Of a stretch of 64,000 bases of DNA, positions 1-6,712 are shown piece by piece. The notes beneath the pieces are model-generated. The model searched no databases, was not told the DNA's origin, and saw only the letters and a program-made list of their open reading frames with translations. The position numbers were made by a program, and so were the translations under genes. Position 1 is the stretch's first letter, and each line of letters starts with the position of its first letter. Source of the DNA: Plantactinospora endophytica (lineage in GTDB: Bacteria; Actinomycetota; Actinomycetes; Mycobacteriales; Micromonosporaceae); contig NZ_BONW01000041.1 of NCBI RefSeq assembly GCF_016862915.1, positions 62,001 through 126,000 on the forward strand. Direction: 5' to 3'.

Positions 1-585
1 GCCCGAGGACGTTGCCGACCCGTACGCCTCGCGGCGCATGTCGTAGAGCTTCTCCAGCTCGCCCTCGATCTTCTTCTTCCCGTCGGCGAGTTGCTTCGCC
101 TGGGCGGTCTGCCGGGCCAGCGTGGCGTCGAGCCGGGACTTCTCGTCGACGTACTGGCGCTGGGTCGCGTCGAAGCCGGCGATCTGCCGGTCCCGGTCCC
201 GGGCCAACTGCTCCAGCGCACCGAGCCGGTTGACCAGACTGCTGCCGTCGCCACGGCTCAGCAGCGCGCTCGCCGTGCTCAGTCCACCCAGCTTGTACGC
301 CCGGGTGGCGAGTTCGGCCACCTCGGCGCGGCTCTGGTCCGCCTGCTGTCGCAGCGGTTCGATCCGGGCGCTCAGGGTGGCCGCGGCGGCCCTGCTCTCC
401 TTGATTTCCTCGTTGAGCTTGTTGTACGACTCGACGACCTTCTCGAGTTCGGCGGAGGCCTTGTTGATCCGCTGCGTGAGTTCGCTGGCCGACGGTTCGG
501 CCCGGGCTGCCGACATCGGGGCGAGTAGCGCCGCCGACAGGCCGGCCGCGACGAGGGTCCGCAGCAGGATCCGCACCGAAGACAA
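1..585 (-). CDS. Secreted coiled-coil protein, N-terminal part; probable NlpC/P60 peptidoglycan hydrolase (partial)
   Basis: The 195 codons present begin with a basic, hydrophobic signal peptide ending near MSAARA, followed by a long charged coiled coil (heptad-like stretches rich in E, K, Q and R, with LSRGDGSSLVNRLGALEQL near residue 95). This layout is usual for actinobacterial RipA/NlpC-P60 cell-wall endopeptidases, where the coiled coil precedes a C-terminal Cys-His domain. That domain would lie outside the window, so the enzymatic call is inference. Start: TTG at 585, 11 nt after a purine-rich AAGGAAGAAGGG; an in-frame GTG at 576 is the alternative. Nothing else in its operon is visible. 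Confidence 0.6.
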   Translation of the reverse strand, partial: MSSVRILLRTLVAAGLSAALLAPMSAARAEPSASELTQRINKASAELEKVVESYNKLNEEIKESRAAAATLSARIEPLRQQADQSRAEVAELATRAYKLGGLSTASALLSRGDGSSLVNRLGALEQLARDRDRQIAGFDATQRQYVDEKSRLDATLARQTAQAKQLADGKKKIEGELEKLYDMRREAYGSATSSG

Positions 586-1221
586 CGTGTGCAGAACCCT
601 TCTTCCTTGCGCCGCCGCGCTGTTGGGTGCGGCGGCACCGGACCGGCGCCACCCGGAGGGATGACTGACGACCGGGCCAGGGTTCAACGTAGCCCGGGTC
701 CGGGACTACCGACAGTGGCCGGAGGGCGAGATGCGGTAGAGACGAGCGATAGCCCGAATGTCGTGATCACGAGACGTGCCGGGGTCCGCTCCGAGGGTGA
801 TGTCGGCTGCCCAGGCGGGTGTTCTCCGGATACTCCTCGACCCTTCGCCCGATAGGTCGGTCTTCGCGGATGGTGGTCGGGGCTGAGTAGGGGCAAATCA
901 GCACGAGATCGGACAGAGGGCTGCGAGTGACCCGGCTGCCGCCTGGAAATCTGCCAGGTGGCTGTCTGCGTGCCTTCCACTTGCTGGTGTGCCCTTCGCA
1001 CAATGAAGGCAGGGCCGAAAGAGGCCGCTCGGGGGGACCGGCAGAGCAGTACTCGGCGTAGTCGCCAACAGGGGGGCGGAATCGCTTGTCGTGAACCAGT
1101 CGTAGTTCCGGGCCGTCACGCCCGAGTCGCCCGCAAGACGATCGGCATCCGGCTGCCACCAGATGCCGATCTCTACGAACCATCCACACCAGCCCGCCTC
1201 ACGGAGCCGTTGGAGGCAAGA
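586..1221. other. Intergenic region without a convincing gene
   Basis: About 630 bases between a minus-strand secreted protein and a plus-strand gene. Open frames exist on both strands but none has the strong GC third-position bias of the neighbours, a usable ribosome site or a recognisable domain. Base composition is visibly less GC-rich than in the flanking genes. A perfect 12-bp palindrome TCGTGATCACGA lies at 761-772. The region probably carries the promoter and leader of the cell-wall gene; no c-di-AMP riboswitch core could be recognised. Confidence 0.5.
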
Positions 1222-1761
1222 ATGGAGCCTACTCGTCCTACCGTCCACCTGCCAGACGCGTCATTCGAGGTATCTGGACCGGCCCGCCCCCGGCCGGTCG
1301 ACCTCTACCGGCGACCCGGCGTACGGGTCACCAGTGAGGCGTTCGTCGTCGCCGGCCGCACGTTCACGCTCGCCGACCTCACCCACCTACAGACCGCCCG
1401 TGGGCCGCACGACCGGCTGACCCTGCGCGCGGTGGCGGTCACCGCGGCGGTGCTGGTCGGCATCGGAGTCGCGTTGGGCTACACCGGCGACCTGCACCGG
1501 CTGCCCGCCACCACGTACGCGGGGCTCGGGCTCGCCGCGTTCGTACCGGTCGGACTGGCCCTGGTGGGGCACCGGTGGCGACCGCCGGCGTACGAGTTGT
1601 GGGGGCGGTACAAGGGGGAGACGGTGCTGCTGTTCAGCTCCGACCACGAGCGGCAGTTCGGTCAGGTGACCCGGGCGTTGATCCGGGCCCGGGAGGCCGG
1701 TCGGCTGGGTGGACTCGCGTTCCCGCCCGCCTCGGAAACTCCGTACGAGCCGATGCCCTAG
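1222..1761 (+). CDS. DUF6232-like membrane protein
   Basis: A 179-residue protein with a short soluble N-terminus containing VTSEAFVVAGRTFTLADL and the TARGPHDRLTL segment seen in DUF6232 proteins, then two hydrophobic segments (about residues 75-92 and 100-118), then a soluble tail with KGETVLLFSSD. The ATG at 1222 is chosen because GGAGG sits 5-6 nt upstream; reading upstream in frame loses the codon bias. Function unknown. It stands alone between the cell-wall gene and the XRE regulator. The DUF assignment is from memory of the family pattern. Confidence 0.65.
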   Translation: MEPTRPTVHLPDASFEVSGPARPRPVDLYRRPGVRVTSEAFVVAGRTFTLADLTHLQTARGPHDRLTLRAVAVTAAVLVGIGVALGYTGDLHRLPATTYAGLGLAAFVPVGLALVGHRWRPPAYELWGRYKGETVLLFSSDHERQFGQVTRALIRAREAGRLGGLAFPPASETPYEPMP

Positions 1762-1900
1762 TCGCGCCGGCCGGCACCCCGGCGCGGCCCGCCGGACCCG
1801 TGACCCGGGTCCGGCGGTGCCGGTCGACCACCGCCGACGCCCGCGACCCGTCCCTGCCCCAGCCCCTGCCCCTGCGTTCTGTCGTGCCCTCGGTTGTCTG

Positions 1901-2767
1901 TCAGCGGGCGAGGTCGGCGGCGATCTCCGCGATCCGGTGCAGCGAGTCGGCCGGGGTCAGCGCGGCATCCCGGAGCCCGGTGAAGGTACGCAGGTGTGCG
2001 GTCACCGCGTCGGGATCGTCGAGCACGTCCTCCAGGCCGGTGCTCTCCAGGTAGACGACGTCGGCGTCCTCGGCGGCGGCGAAGCGTACGATCACGAACT
2101 GGCCGAGCGGGGTGTAGACGGTGGACGTGAACGGCAGCACCTGCACGGTGATCCGGCCGGAGTCGGCGAGACCGACCAGATGCAGGAGCTGTTCCCGGAT
2201 GACCGCCGGCCCACCGGTCTGCCGGTGCAGCGCCGCCTCGTCGAACACCACGACAATGTTCGGCGGATCGGCCCGGCCGAGCATTTCCTGCTGACGGCGT
2301 AAGCGCAGCGCGACCGACGCCTGTGCCTCGTCGGGATCGTCCAGCTTGGGAATTGCCGTCTTCAGGACCGCCTGCGCGTACGCCTCTGTCTGGAGCAGTC
2401 CCGGCATTCCCACGGATTGGTAGAAATAGAGTTCGGAGGACTCCGCCTCCAGCCCGATGTACGAATAGTACGCGGGACGCAGCGCGTCGCGGTATTGCGA
2501 CCACCAGGCACGCTGCCGGGAGACCCGGGCCAGTTGCACCAGTTCGGCGACCTGTTCGGGGTCGCGCACCTGATAGTGATTGAGCAACGCCTTGACGTCG
2601 TTGGTGGAAATGGAGACGTATCCCGCCTCGATCCGGATGAGCTTGGAGAGCGACCAGTCCATCGCGACGGCCACCTGCTCCTGGGTGAACCCGGCGGCCT
2701 CCCGGGCCCGCCGGATCGCCGAGCGGAGCTTGCGGCGACCCACGGTCGGGCCGTACGCCGTAGTCAT
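1901..2767 (-). CDS. XRE-family regulator with DUF5753 domain (Scr1-type, antitoxin-like)
   Basis: A 288-residue protein with an N-terminal helix-turn-helix (RRAREAAGFTQEQVAVAMDWSLSKLIRIE, about residues 15-45) and a C-terminal DUF5753 ligand or protein-binding domain (MPGLLQTEAYA, DEAALHRQTGG, QVLPF, VYLES). This architecture is abundant in Streptomyces and Micromonospora, normally next to a small DUF397 gene; some pairs (Scr1/Scr2) have been treated as toxin-antitoxin-like. Here the DUF397 gene is divergent, 313 bp away. The start at 2767 follows GGGAG by 8 nt; an ATG six codons upstream has no site. Likely binds the shared intergenic region. Confidence 0.85.
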   Translation of the reverse strand: MTTAYGPTVGRRKLRSAIRRAREAAGFTQEQVAVAMDWSLSKLIRIEAGYVSISTNDVKALLNHYQVRDPEQVAELVQLARVSRQRAWWSQYRDALRPAYYSYIGLEAESSELYFYQSVGMPGLLQTEAYAQAVLKTAIPKLDDPDEAQASVALRLRRQQEMLGRADPPNIVVVFDEAALHRQTGGPAVIREQLLHLVGLADSGRITVQVLPFTSTVYTPLGQFVIVRFAAAEDADVVYLESTGLEDVLDDPDAVTAHLRTFTGLRDAALTPADSLHRIAEIAADLAR

Positions 2768-3080
2768 CGGGAACGCTCCCTTCAAACGGCGCCCCGGCGG
2801 CCGAGCGAGGGGTCAATTCGGTTGATTCTGATCCCGTCAACATGCCACCTGGCTACCGGCCACCTGCCAGATTGCCAGACTTTTGTGCAGGCTACACGGA
2901 CCGGCGGGGTTCCACCAGCGCCGATGCTTGCCGCGACTGCCTCACTACGGGTTGTGTCCATTGTCGAACGGTACATCATAATCGCTATTTTTCGGGCTGT
3001 GCGGAATGCGGGAGCGAAGGGTAGCCTCTGTCCGTTCGTGCGGCATCTGCCGCAACTGCATTAGGTGCCGGGGAGGGCGC
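2768..3080. promoter_or_regulatory. Divergent control region between XRE-DUF5753 and DUF397 genes
   Basis: This 313-bp gap has an unusually AT-rich stretch around 2958-2995 containing a CATAAT hexamer at 2977-2982 that could be the -10 box for the DUF397 gene. The first gene reads left, the second right, so the region probably holds both promoters and the operator of the XRE protein. No clean palindrome was found, so the operator is not placed. Confidence 0.4.
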
Positions 3081-3266
3081 ATGTCACAGACTGGTTCCGC
3101 CGAGCGCGTCTGGCGGAAGAGCACTCGATGCGAATCGCAGCATTGTGTCGAGGTGGCTCAGGTCGACAACGGCGCCGCCGTCCGGGACTCGGTCGACCCG
3201 GAGCGGTCGCTGCTGTTCGGTGCGAGCGCCTGGCGGGCATTTGTGGACGGTCTCCGCGCCGCGTGA
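3081..3266 (+). CDS. DUF397 domain protein
   Basis: A 61-residue protein with the DUF397 signature: VWRKSTRCESQHCVEVA, then AAVRDSVDP and a C-terminal WRAFVDGLR. DUF397 proteins are small partners of XRE-DUF5753 regulators in actinomycetes. The ATG at 3081 lies 4 nt after GGGAGGG. The usual arrangement is regulator then DUF397 in the same direction; here they are divergent. A GACGTGA/TCACGTC hairpin (3280-3298) follows the stop. Whether it is toxic, or a regulator's partner, cannot be told from sequence. Confidence 0.85.
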   Translation: MSQTGSAERVWRKSTRCESQHCVEVAQVDNGAAVRDSVDPERSLLFGASAWRAFVDGLRAA

Positions 3267-3365
3267 AAACCGGCCCGGTGACGTGATTCATTCACGTCCG
3301 GCCCGGTCGGCTCCGCCGAGCACGGCGGTTGGCCTCGCATATTGCGAGACATTCAAATGAATGAC

Positions 3366-3403
3366 CATCCGGGGCGGTTCGCGAACGGCGACCGCCCCGG
3401 ATG
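3366..3403. terminator. Bidirectional GC-rich hairpin between convergent genes
   Basis: Perfect 13-bp inverted repeat, CATCCGGGGCGGT (3366-3378) and its complement (3391-3403), with a 12-nt loop. It lies between the DUF397 gene ending at 3266 and the DUF3817 gene ending at 3531 on the other strand. No U tract follows, as is common for actinomycete terminators. Confidence 0.6.
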
Positions 3404-3530
3404 CCGTTGCGCCGACGGCCGGCTGGGGCCTCCATCCCGGCGGCCGGCTGCGGCCTCCATGCCGACAACGGCTGCGGCGGCGGCCGGCTGCGGACGGCCG
3501 TCCACGTCGGCGACCGCCGCGGAGGGCTGT

Positions 3531-3842
3531 TCAGCCGGCGACCGGCTGCGGGTCGCGTACCTGCCGGGTGACCGCCCGCTCGGCGAAGAACGAGACGAAC
3601 GGAATCGTCCCGGCCAGCATGACCAGCACCATCCGGCCCAGCGGCCAGCGCGCCCGGCGACCCAGGTCGAAGGTGGCCACCAGGTAGACCATGTAGAGGA
3701 AGCCGTGCGCCGGACCGATCGTCTCGACGACCACCGGGTCGTTCCCGATGTACTTGAGCGGCATGCCCACCACGACGAGCGCGATCAACACGACGCCGAC
3801 GACGTAAGCGACCACACGGTAGCGGGTCAGGGCTGCGCTCAC
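3531..3842 (-). CDS. DUF3817 domain integral membrane protein
   Basis: A 103-residue protein with three hydrophobic segments and the family landmarks TRYRVVAYVVGV, KYIGNDP, GPAHGFLYMVYL and RQV near the end. DUF3817 proteins are small inner-membrane proteins of unknown role, common in actinobacteria. The GTG start at 3842 is 3 nt past the stop of the preceding membrane-protein gene and follows AGGAAGGA, so the two are translationally coupled. Confidence 0.8.
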   Translation of the reverse strand: MSAALTRYRVVAYVVGVVLIALVVVGMPLKYIGNDPVVVETIGPAHGFLYMVYLVATFDLGRRARWPLGRMVLVMLAGTIPFVSFFAERAVTRQVRDPQPVAG

Positions 3843-3845
3843 GGT

Positions 3846-4268
3846 TCATCCTTCCTGCTGCCGGCCGAGGCCGGGATAGTCGGCGGGCCGAGCACCCGGA
3901 TTGGCGTTCAGCCACGCCAGGTAGTGGTTGTATTCGGTCAGCGCGGGGTCGTCCGGTCCCTCGGCGGCCAGCCGGGGGCGGGCCGCGCGCACCGGTCGAC
4001 GTACCCCGGGGGTGGTCGACCGGGCCGGCGGAGCGGGCGGCTCGGCCGACGGCGGCCGGCCACCGCGCAGCGTGTACCGGGCCTCGCGCACCCAGAGGAA
4101 GACCACGAACCCGGCGAAGATCGGCCACTCGAAGGCGTACGCCCAGCTCAGGGTGTTGCCGTCGAGCGCCCGACTGATCTGCCACCAGCCGAGCGCCAGG
4201 AAGCCGACGACCAGCGCGACGGTGAGCACGTGGCGCACGATCCACGCCGGTGTGCACAGCCGTTTCAT
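3846..4268 (-). CDS. Small conserved membrane protein, upstream partner of the DUF3817 gene
   Basis: A 140-residue protein. Residues 1-60 hold two hydrophobic helices (WIVRHVLTVALVVGFLALGW and EWPIFAGFVVFLW) with the linking WQISRALDGNTLSWAY; the rest is a soluble, proline- and arginine-rich tail ending with ALTEYNHYLAWLNANPG. The ATG at 4268 is preferred because the coding bias and hydrophobic N-terminus begin there. It is cotranscribed with the DUF3817 gene. I do not recognise a function; the tail may face the cytoplasm. Confidence 0.7.
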   Translation of the reverse strand: MKRLCTPAWIVRHVLTVALVVGFLALGWWQISRALDGNTLSWAYAFEWPIFAGFVVFLWVREARYTLRGGRPPSAEPPAPPARSTTPGVRRPVRAARPRLAAEGPDDPALTEYNHYLAWLNANPGARPADYPGLGRQQEG

Positions 4269-4404
4269 GCCCCCGAGCGTACCGGGCGGGTCGGTCCGGT
4301 CTCCGACGCGGCGTCGTAGTGTCGCCCGACCTGCCCGGGGTTTGGCGGTACCGGCTTTGGGCAACCGTCTAGTCGTCAACCCAAACGAGCTATCGGGGGC
4401 GACG

Positions 4405-4767
4405 ATGTCCGAATCAGTACGTCACAACGAGTTCTTCCCGGCCGGCGTCGGGACGCCGGTCGACGGCAGTCCCGAGCAGCGGGTCGGCCAGTGGGACGGT
4501 GACCCGGTCCGGCACGGCGGTACGGCCAGCGACTTCGCGGTCGCCGAGGAGGAGCTCCTCGGCGTCGACCCGGTCGAACTGAGCGACGAGGACCTGATCC
4601 GGGAGATGCACAGCCTGCACCGGACCCGGCTGGACACGCTCCGGCACGCCGCCGACACGGCGCTCGGCAACCACCTGCGGCGCACCGCCGATCTGGAGAC
4701 CGAGTACCTCACCCGGCACCCCGGCCGCGAGGTCGACCCGAGCCGCCTGCGGGACGGCGCGTGGTGA
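4405..4767 (+). CDS. DUF6158-like protein
   Basis: A 120-residue soluble acidic protein. The C-terminal half, ELSDEDLIREMHSLHRTR then HLRRTADLETEYLTRHPGRE, matches the pattern remembered for DUF6158 proteins. The N-terminal 45 residues are low complexity. ATG at 4405 has a weak GGGGGCGAC upstream. Its TGA overlaps the start of the next gene by one base (TGATG), so it is the first gene of a coupled pair with an SRPBCC protein. Function unknown. Confidence 0.65.
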   Translation: MSESVRHNEFFPAGVGTPVDGSPEQRVGQWDGDPVRHGGTASDFAVAEEELLGVDPVELSDEDLIREMHSLHRTRLDTLRHAADTALGNHLRRTADLETEYLTRHPGREVDPSRLRDGAW

Positions 4768-5102
4768 TGGCCCGCGCCGAGCGGGGCATCTCCGCCCCGC
4801 CGGAGGTGGTGTTCAACACCGCCACCGACCCGGAGCGGGTCTCCGCCTGGCTGCCGGCGCCGCTGCGCCAACCGGATGTGCCGGGACCGGAACTGGTCGC
4901 CGACGACCTGCGGGCGCGGTGGCGCAGCGCCGGCAGCCCCGACTGGTCGGCCCGGTTGCAGGTGGCACCGGTCGAGGCCGGCGGAGCCACGGTGCGACTC
5001 GAACTGGAGGCCGACCCGCCGGACCGGCGGCTGGGCGAGATCGCCGACGAGTCGCTGGCGAGCCTCGCACGGGAGGTCGACGACAACCTCACCCCGGGCT
5101 GA
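4767..5102 (+). CDS. SRPBCC (START-like) family protein
   Basis: A 111-residue protein opening with ARAERGISAPPEVVFNTATDPERVSAWLP, the usual first strand and helix of the SRPBCC ligand-binding fold, and ending in an amphipathic helix (SLASLAREVDDNL). Such proteins bind hydrophobic ligands or act as polyketide-cyclase relatives. ATG at 4767 overlaps the preceding stop; upstream GTG codons at 4761 and 4764 are in frame but less natural. The ligand cannot be inferred. Confidence 0.75.
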   Translation: MARAERGISAPPEVVFNTATDPERVSAWLPAPLRQPDVPGPELVADDLRARWRSAGSPDWSARLQVAPVEAGGATVRLELEADPPDRRLGEIADESLASLAREVDDNLTPG

Positions 5103-5246
5103 GCCGGCCGGCGGCGCCGGACCCACCGCCCGGTGACGCGGGCCACGACGGGTCGGCGGTGCGGGCCACGACGGGTCAACAGCGCCCACGGGAGGGCCGG
5201 CGGCCAGGGGCAAGGAACCAGCGACGGACGGGCGGAACGAGGCGGG

Positions 5247-5765
5247 ATGAACGTACGGGACAGGGTGGCGCGACTGCGGCAGGCGTACGCGCCGGACGAA
5301 CACCGCCCGCTGGGCGGCTACCTGGCGGCGATGGGCACGTACGCCGGGGTGGCGCTGGCACTGGCCACCGCGGCGAAGACCACCGGTCGACGGGCCCCGG
5401 ACCGGCCGAGCACCGCCGACGTCGTACTGCTGTCGGTGGCCACCCACAAGCTGAGCCGGCTGCTCTCCAAGGACGCCGTGACCAGCCCGTTGCGGGCACC
5501 GTTCACCCGGTACGACCGGCCGATCGGCAGCGGCGAGGTGATGGAGCAGGTACGCGACCAGGGCAGCTCCACCAAGCACGCCGTCGGTGAACTGCTCAGT
5601 TGTCCGTTCTGCCTGGCGGTCTGGGTGGCCACCGGGCTGACCGGCGGCCTGGTGCTCGCTCCCCGGTTGACCCGGCTGGTGGCGACCGCGTTCACCGCCG
5701 TGGCCGCCTCCGACTTCCTCCAGATGGGCTACGCCGTCGCGCAGCGGGCCGCCTCCCGGCCGTAG
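5247..5765 (+). CDS. DUF1360 domain membrane protein
   Basis: A 172-residue protein with the DUF1360 pattern: DVVLLSVATHKLSRLLSKD, TSPLRAPFTRYD, and GELLSCPFCLAVWVATGL, where the CPFC pair is characteristic. At least three hydrophobic segments. DUF1360 proteins occur in sporulating bacteria and actinomycetes (the family includes sporulation protein YjcA); the role here is unknown. ATG at 5247 follows GAGGCGGG. A 17-bp direct repeat (GCGGGCCACGACGGGTC, starting about 5137 and 5160) lies in the short gap upstream. Confidence 0.8.
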   Translation: MNVRDRVARLRQAYAPDEHRPLGGYLAAMGTYAGVALALATAAKTTGRRAPDRPSTADVVLLSVATHKLSRLLSKDAVTSPLRAPFTRYDRPIGSGEVMEQVRDQGSSTKHAVGELLSCPFCLAVWVATGLTGGLVLAPRLTRLVATAFTAVAASDFLQMGYAVAQRAASRP

Positions 5766-5903
5766 CAGCCGACCCGGGACCCGTTCCTCCGACCCGATAC
5801 CAGCTCCGGCGGCCCGGGACCACAGCTCAGCAGTGGCCGGAGCTGGTTGCGCCTGTCCGGTACGACAACTGTCAGCTCGCCTGGTCGGGGCCGGTTGCCC
5901 GGC

Positions 5904-6098
5904 TCAGCGCTGCATGCCGGACCAGCCCCGGGGCGACTCCGGCTCCCGGTCGGTGTCCGCGCCGGTGATGATCTCCTCGTCCACGGCCGTCTTGTCGTGC
6001 TCGTTGGTGAAGTCCGGATCGTCCTGCGGATCCGTCTCGCCGGGTGCCCGGCCGAGCGGAGCCAGCCGATCCTGGCCGCCAGCCTCTTTCCTGGTCAT
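5904..6098 (-). CDS. Small hydrophilic acidic protein, unknown
   Basis: A 64-residue protein rich in D, E, G and T (GETDPQDDPDFTNEHDKTAVDEE). No membrane segment or domain. The second of two ATGs is preferred since GGAGG lies about 8 nt upstream. Codon bias is good, so it is probably real. Small disordered proteins of this type are frequent in Micromonosporaceae; nothing indicates a function. Confidence 0.55.
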   Translation of the reverse strand: MTRKEAGGQDRLAPLGRAPGETDPQDDPDFTNEHDKTAVDEEIITGADTDREPESPRGWSGMQR

Positions 6099-6182
6099 GT
6101 CCGCGTTCCTCCTCGCCGTCATGGCCGCCGTACGCCGGTCAAGGCCCGCGCCGTCGGGGGTCCTCCGGCGGCGCGCCGGGGC

Positions 6183-6404
6183 TCAGCCCGGCGTGCCGCC
6201 GAGCAGTTCGGCGACCTCGTCGACCGCGTACTCGCCCTGCGGTAGTGCGGTGATCCTGGTCAGCAGCTCGGCCGGCACCTCGGCGGCGACCGCCCGCCGC
6301 TGGATCTCCGACTGGGTGACCCGCTCCTGACCGTGGTAGAGATCGTCGAGCAGGGCGTCGAGTTCCGGGCTGGCCGAGACGTCCCGGGCCGGTTGGTCGG
6401 TCAC
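6183..6404 (-). CDS. Small helical protein, unknown
   Basis: A 73-residue protein with predicted helices, SPELDALLDDLYHG and AELLTRITALPQGEYAVDEVAELL; the second half faintly resembles DUF2795-type small proteins but I would not assign it. GTG start at 6404, weak ribosome site. It sits just upstream of the preceding small acidic gene on the same strand (84 nt gap), so the two may share a transcript. Confidence 0.5.
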   Translation of the reverse strand: MTDQPARDVSASPELDALLDDLYHGQERVTQSEIQRRAVAAEVPAELLTRITALPQGEYAVDEVAELLGGTPG

Positions 6405-6667
6405 GGAGATCGGCTACCCCGTGCCGAATCGGCCAAACATGGCCCTATCCCGGCCGCCGTCCGGTTCGACCGCGACCATGGAACGGCCCGGGGCAGGGGT
6501 GACGTGCGTCACGACGGGAGTCGGAACACCGGACCGGGATCTGTAGTTGACTACGGATGTCGGTGTGTCCAGTGTCCCCGGGCCTCACCTAATTGCCTTC
6601 GCGGAATACCGTCCGGCTGGAGCCGCGTCGTGCCACTCGCCGAGAGGCGACCTGCACACCGACACCC
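6405..6667. other. Intergenic region without a gene
   Basis: About 260 bases between the small minus-strand gene and the terminator of the penicillin-binding protein gene. No frame with coding bias. A somewhat AT-richer patch around 6540-6600 may hold the promoter of the small minus-strand genes. Nothing else seen. Confidence 0.5.
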
Positions 6668-6698
6668 ACGCCGCCCATGGCCTCGCCATGGGCGGCGT
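6668..6698 (-). terminator. Terminator hairpin of the penicillin-binding protein gene
   Basis: Perfect 14-bp inverted repeat (ACGCCGCCCATGGC and its complement) with a 3-nt loop CTC, starting 14 nt after the stop codon of the PBP gene. No U tract. Confidence 0.75.
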
Positions 6699-6712
6699 AT
6701 TACTTCCCGCCG

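Noticed and set aside
586-800. c-di-AMP (ydaO) riboswitch expected before a NlpC/P60-type gene
   Set aside because: The conserved core elements could not be recognised in the leader sequence.
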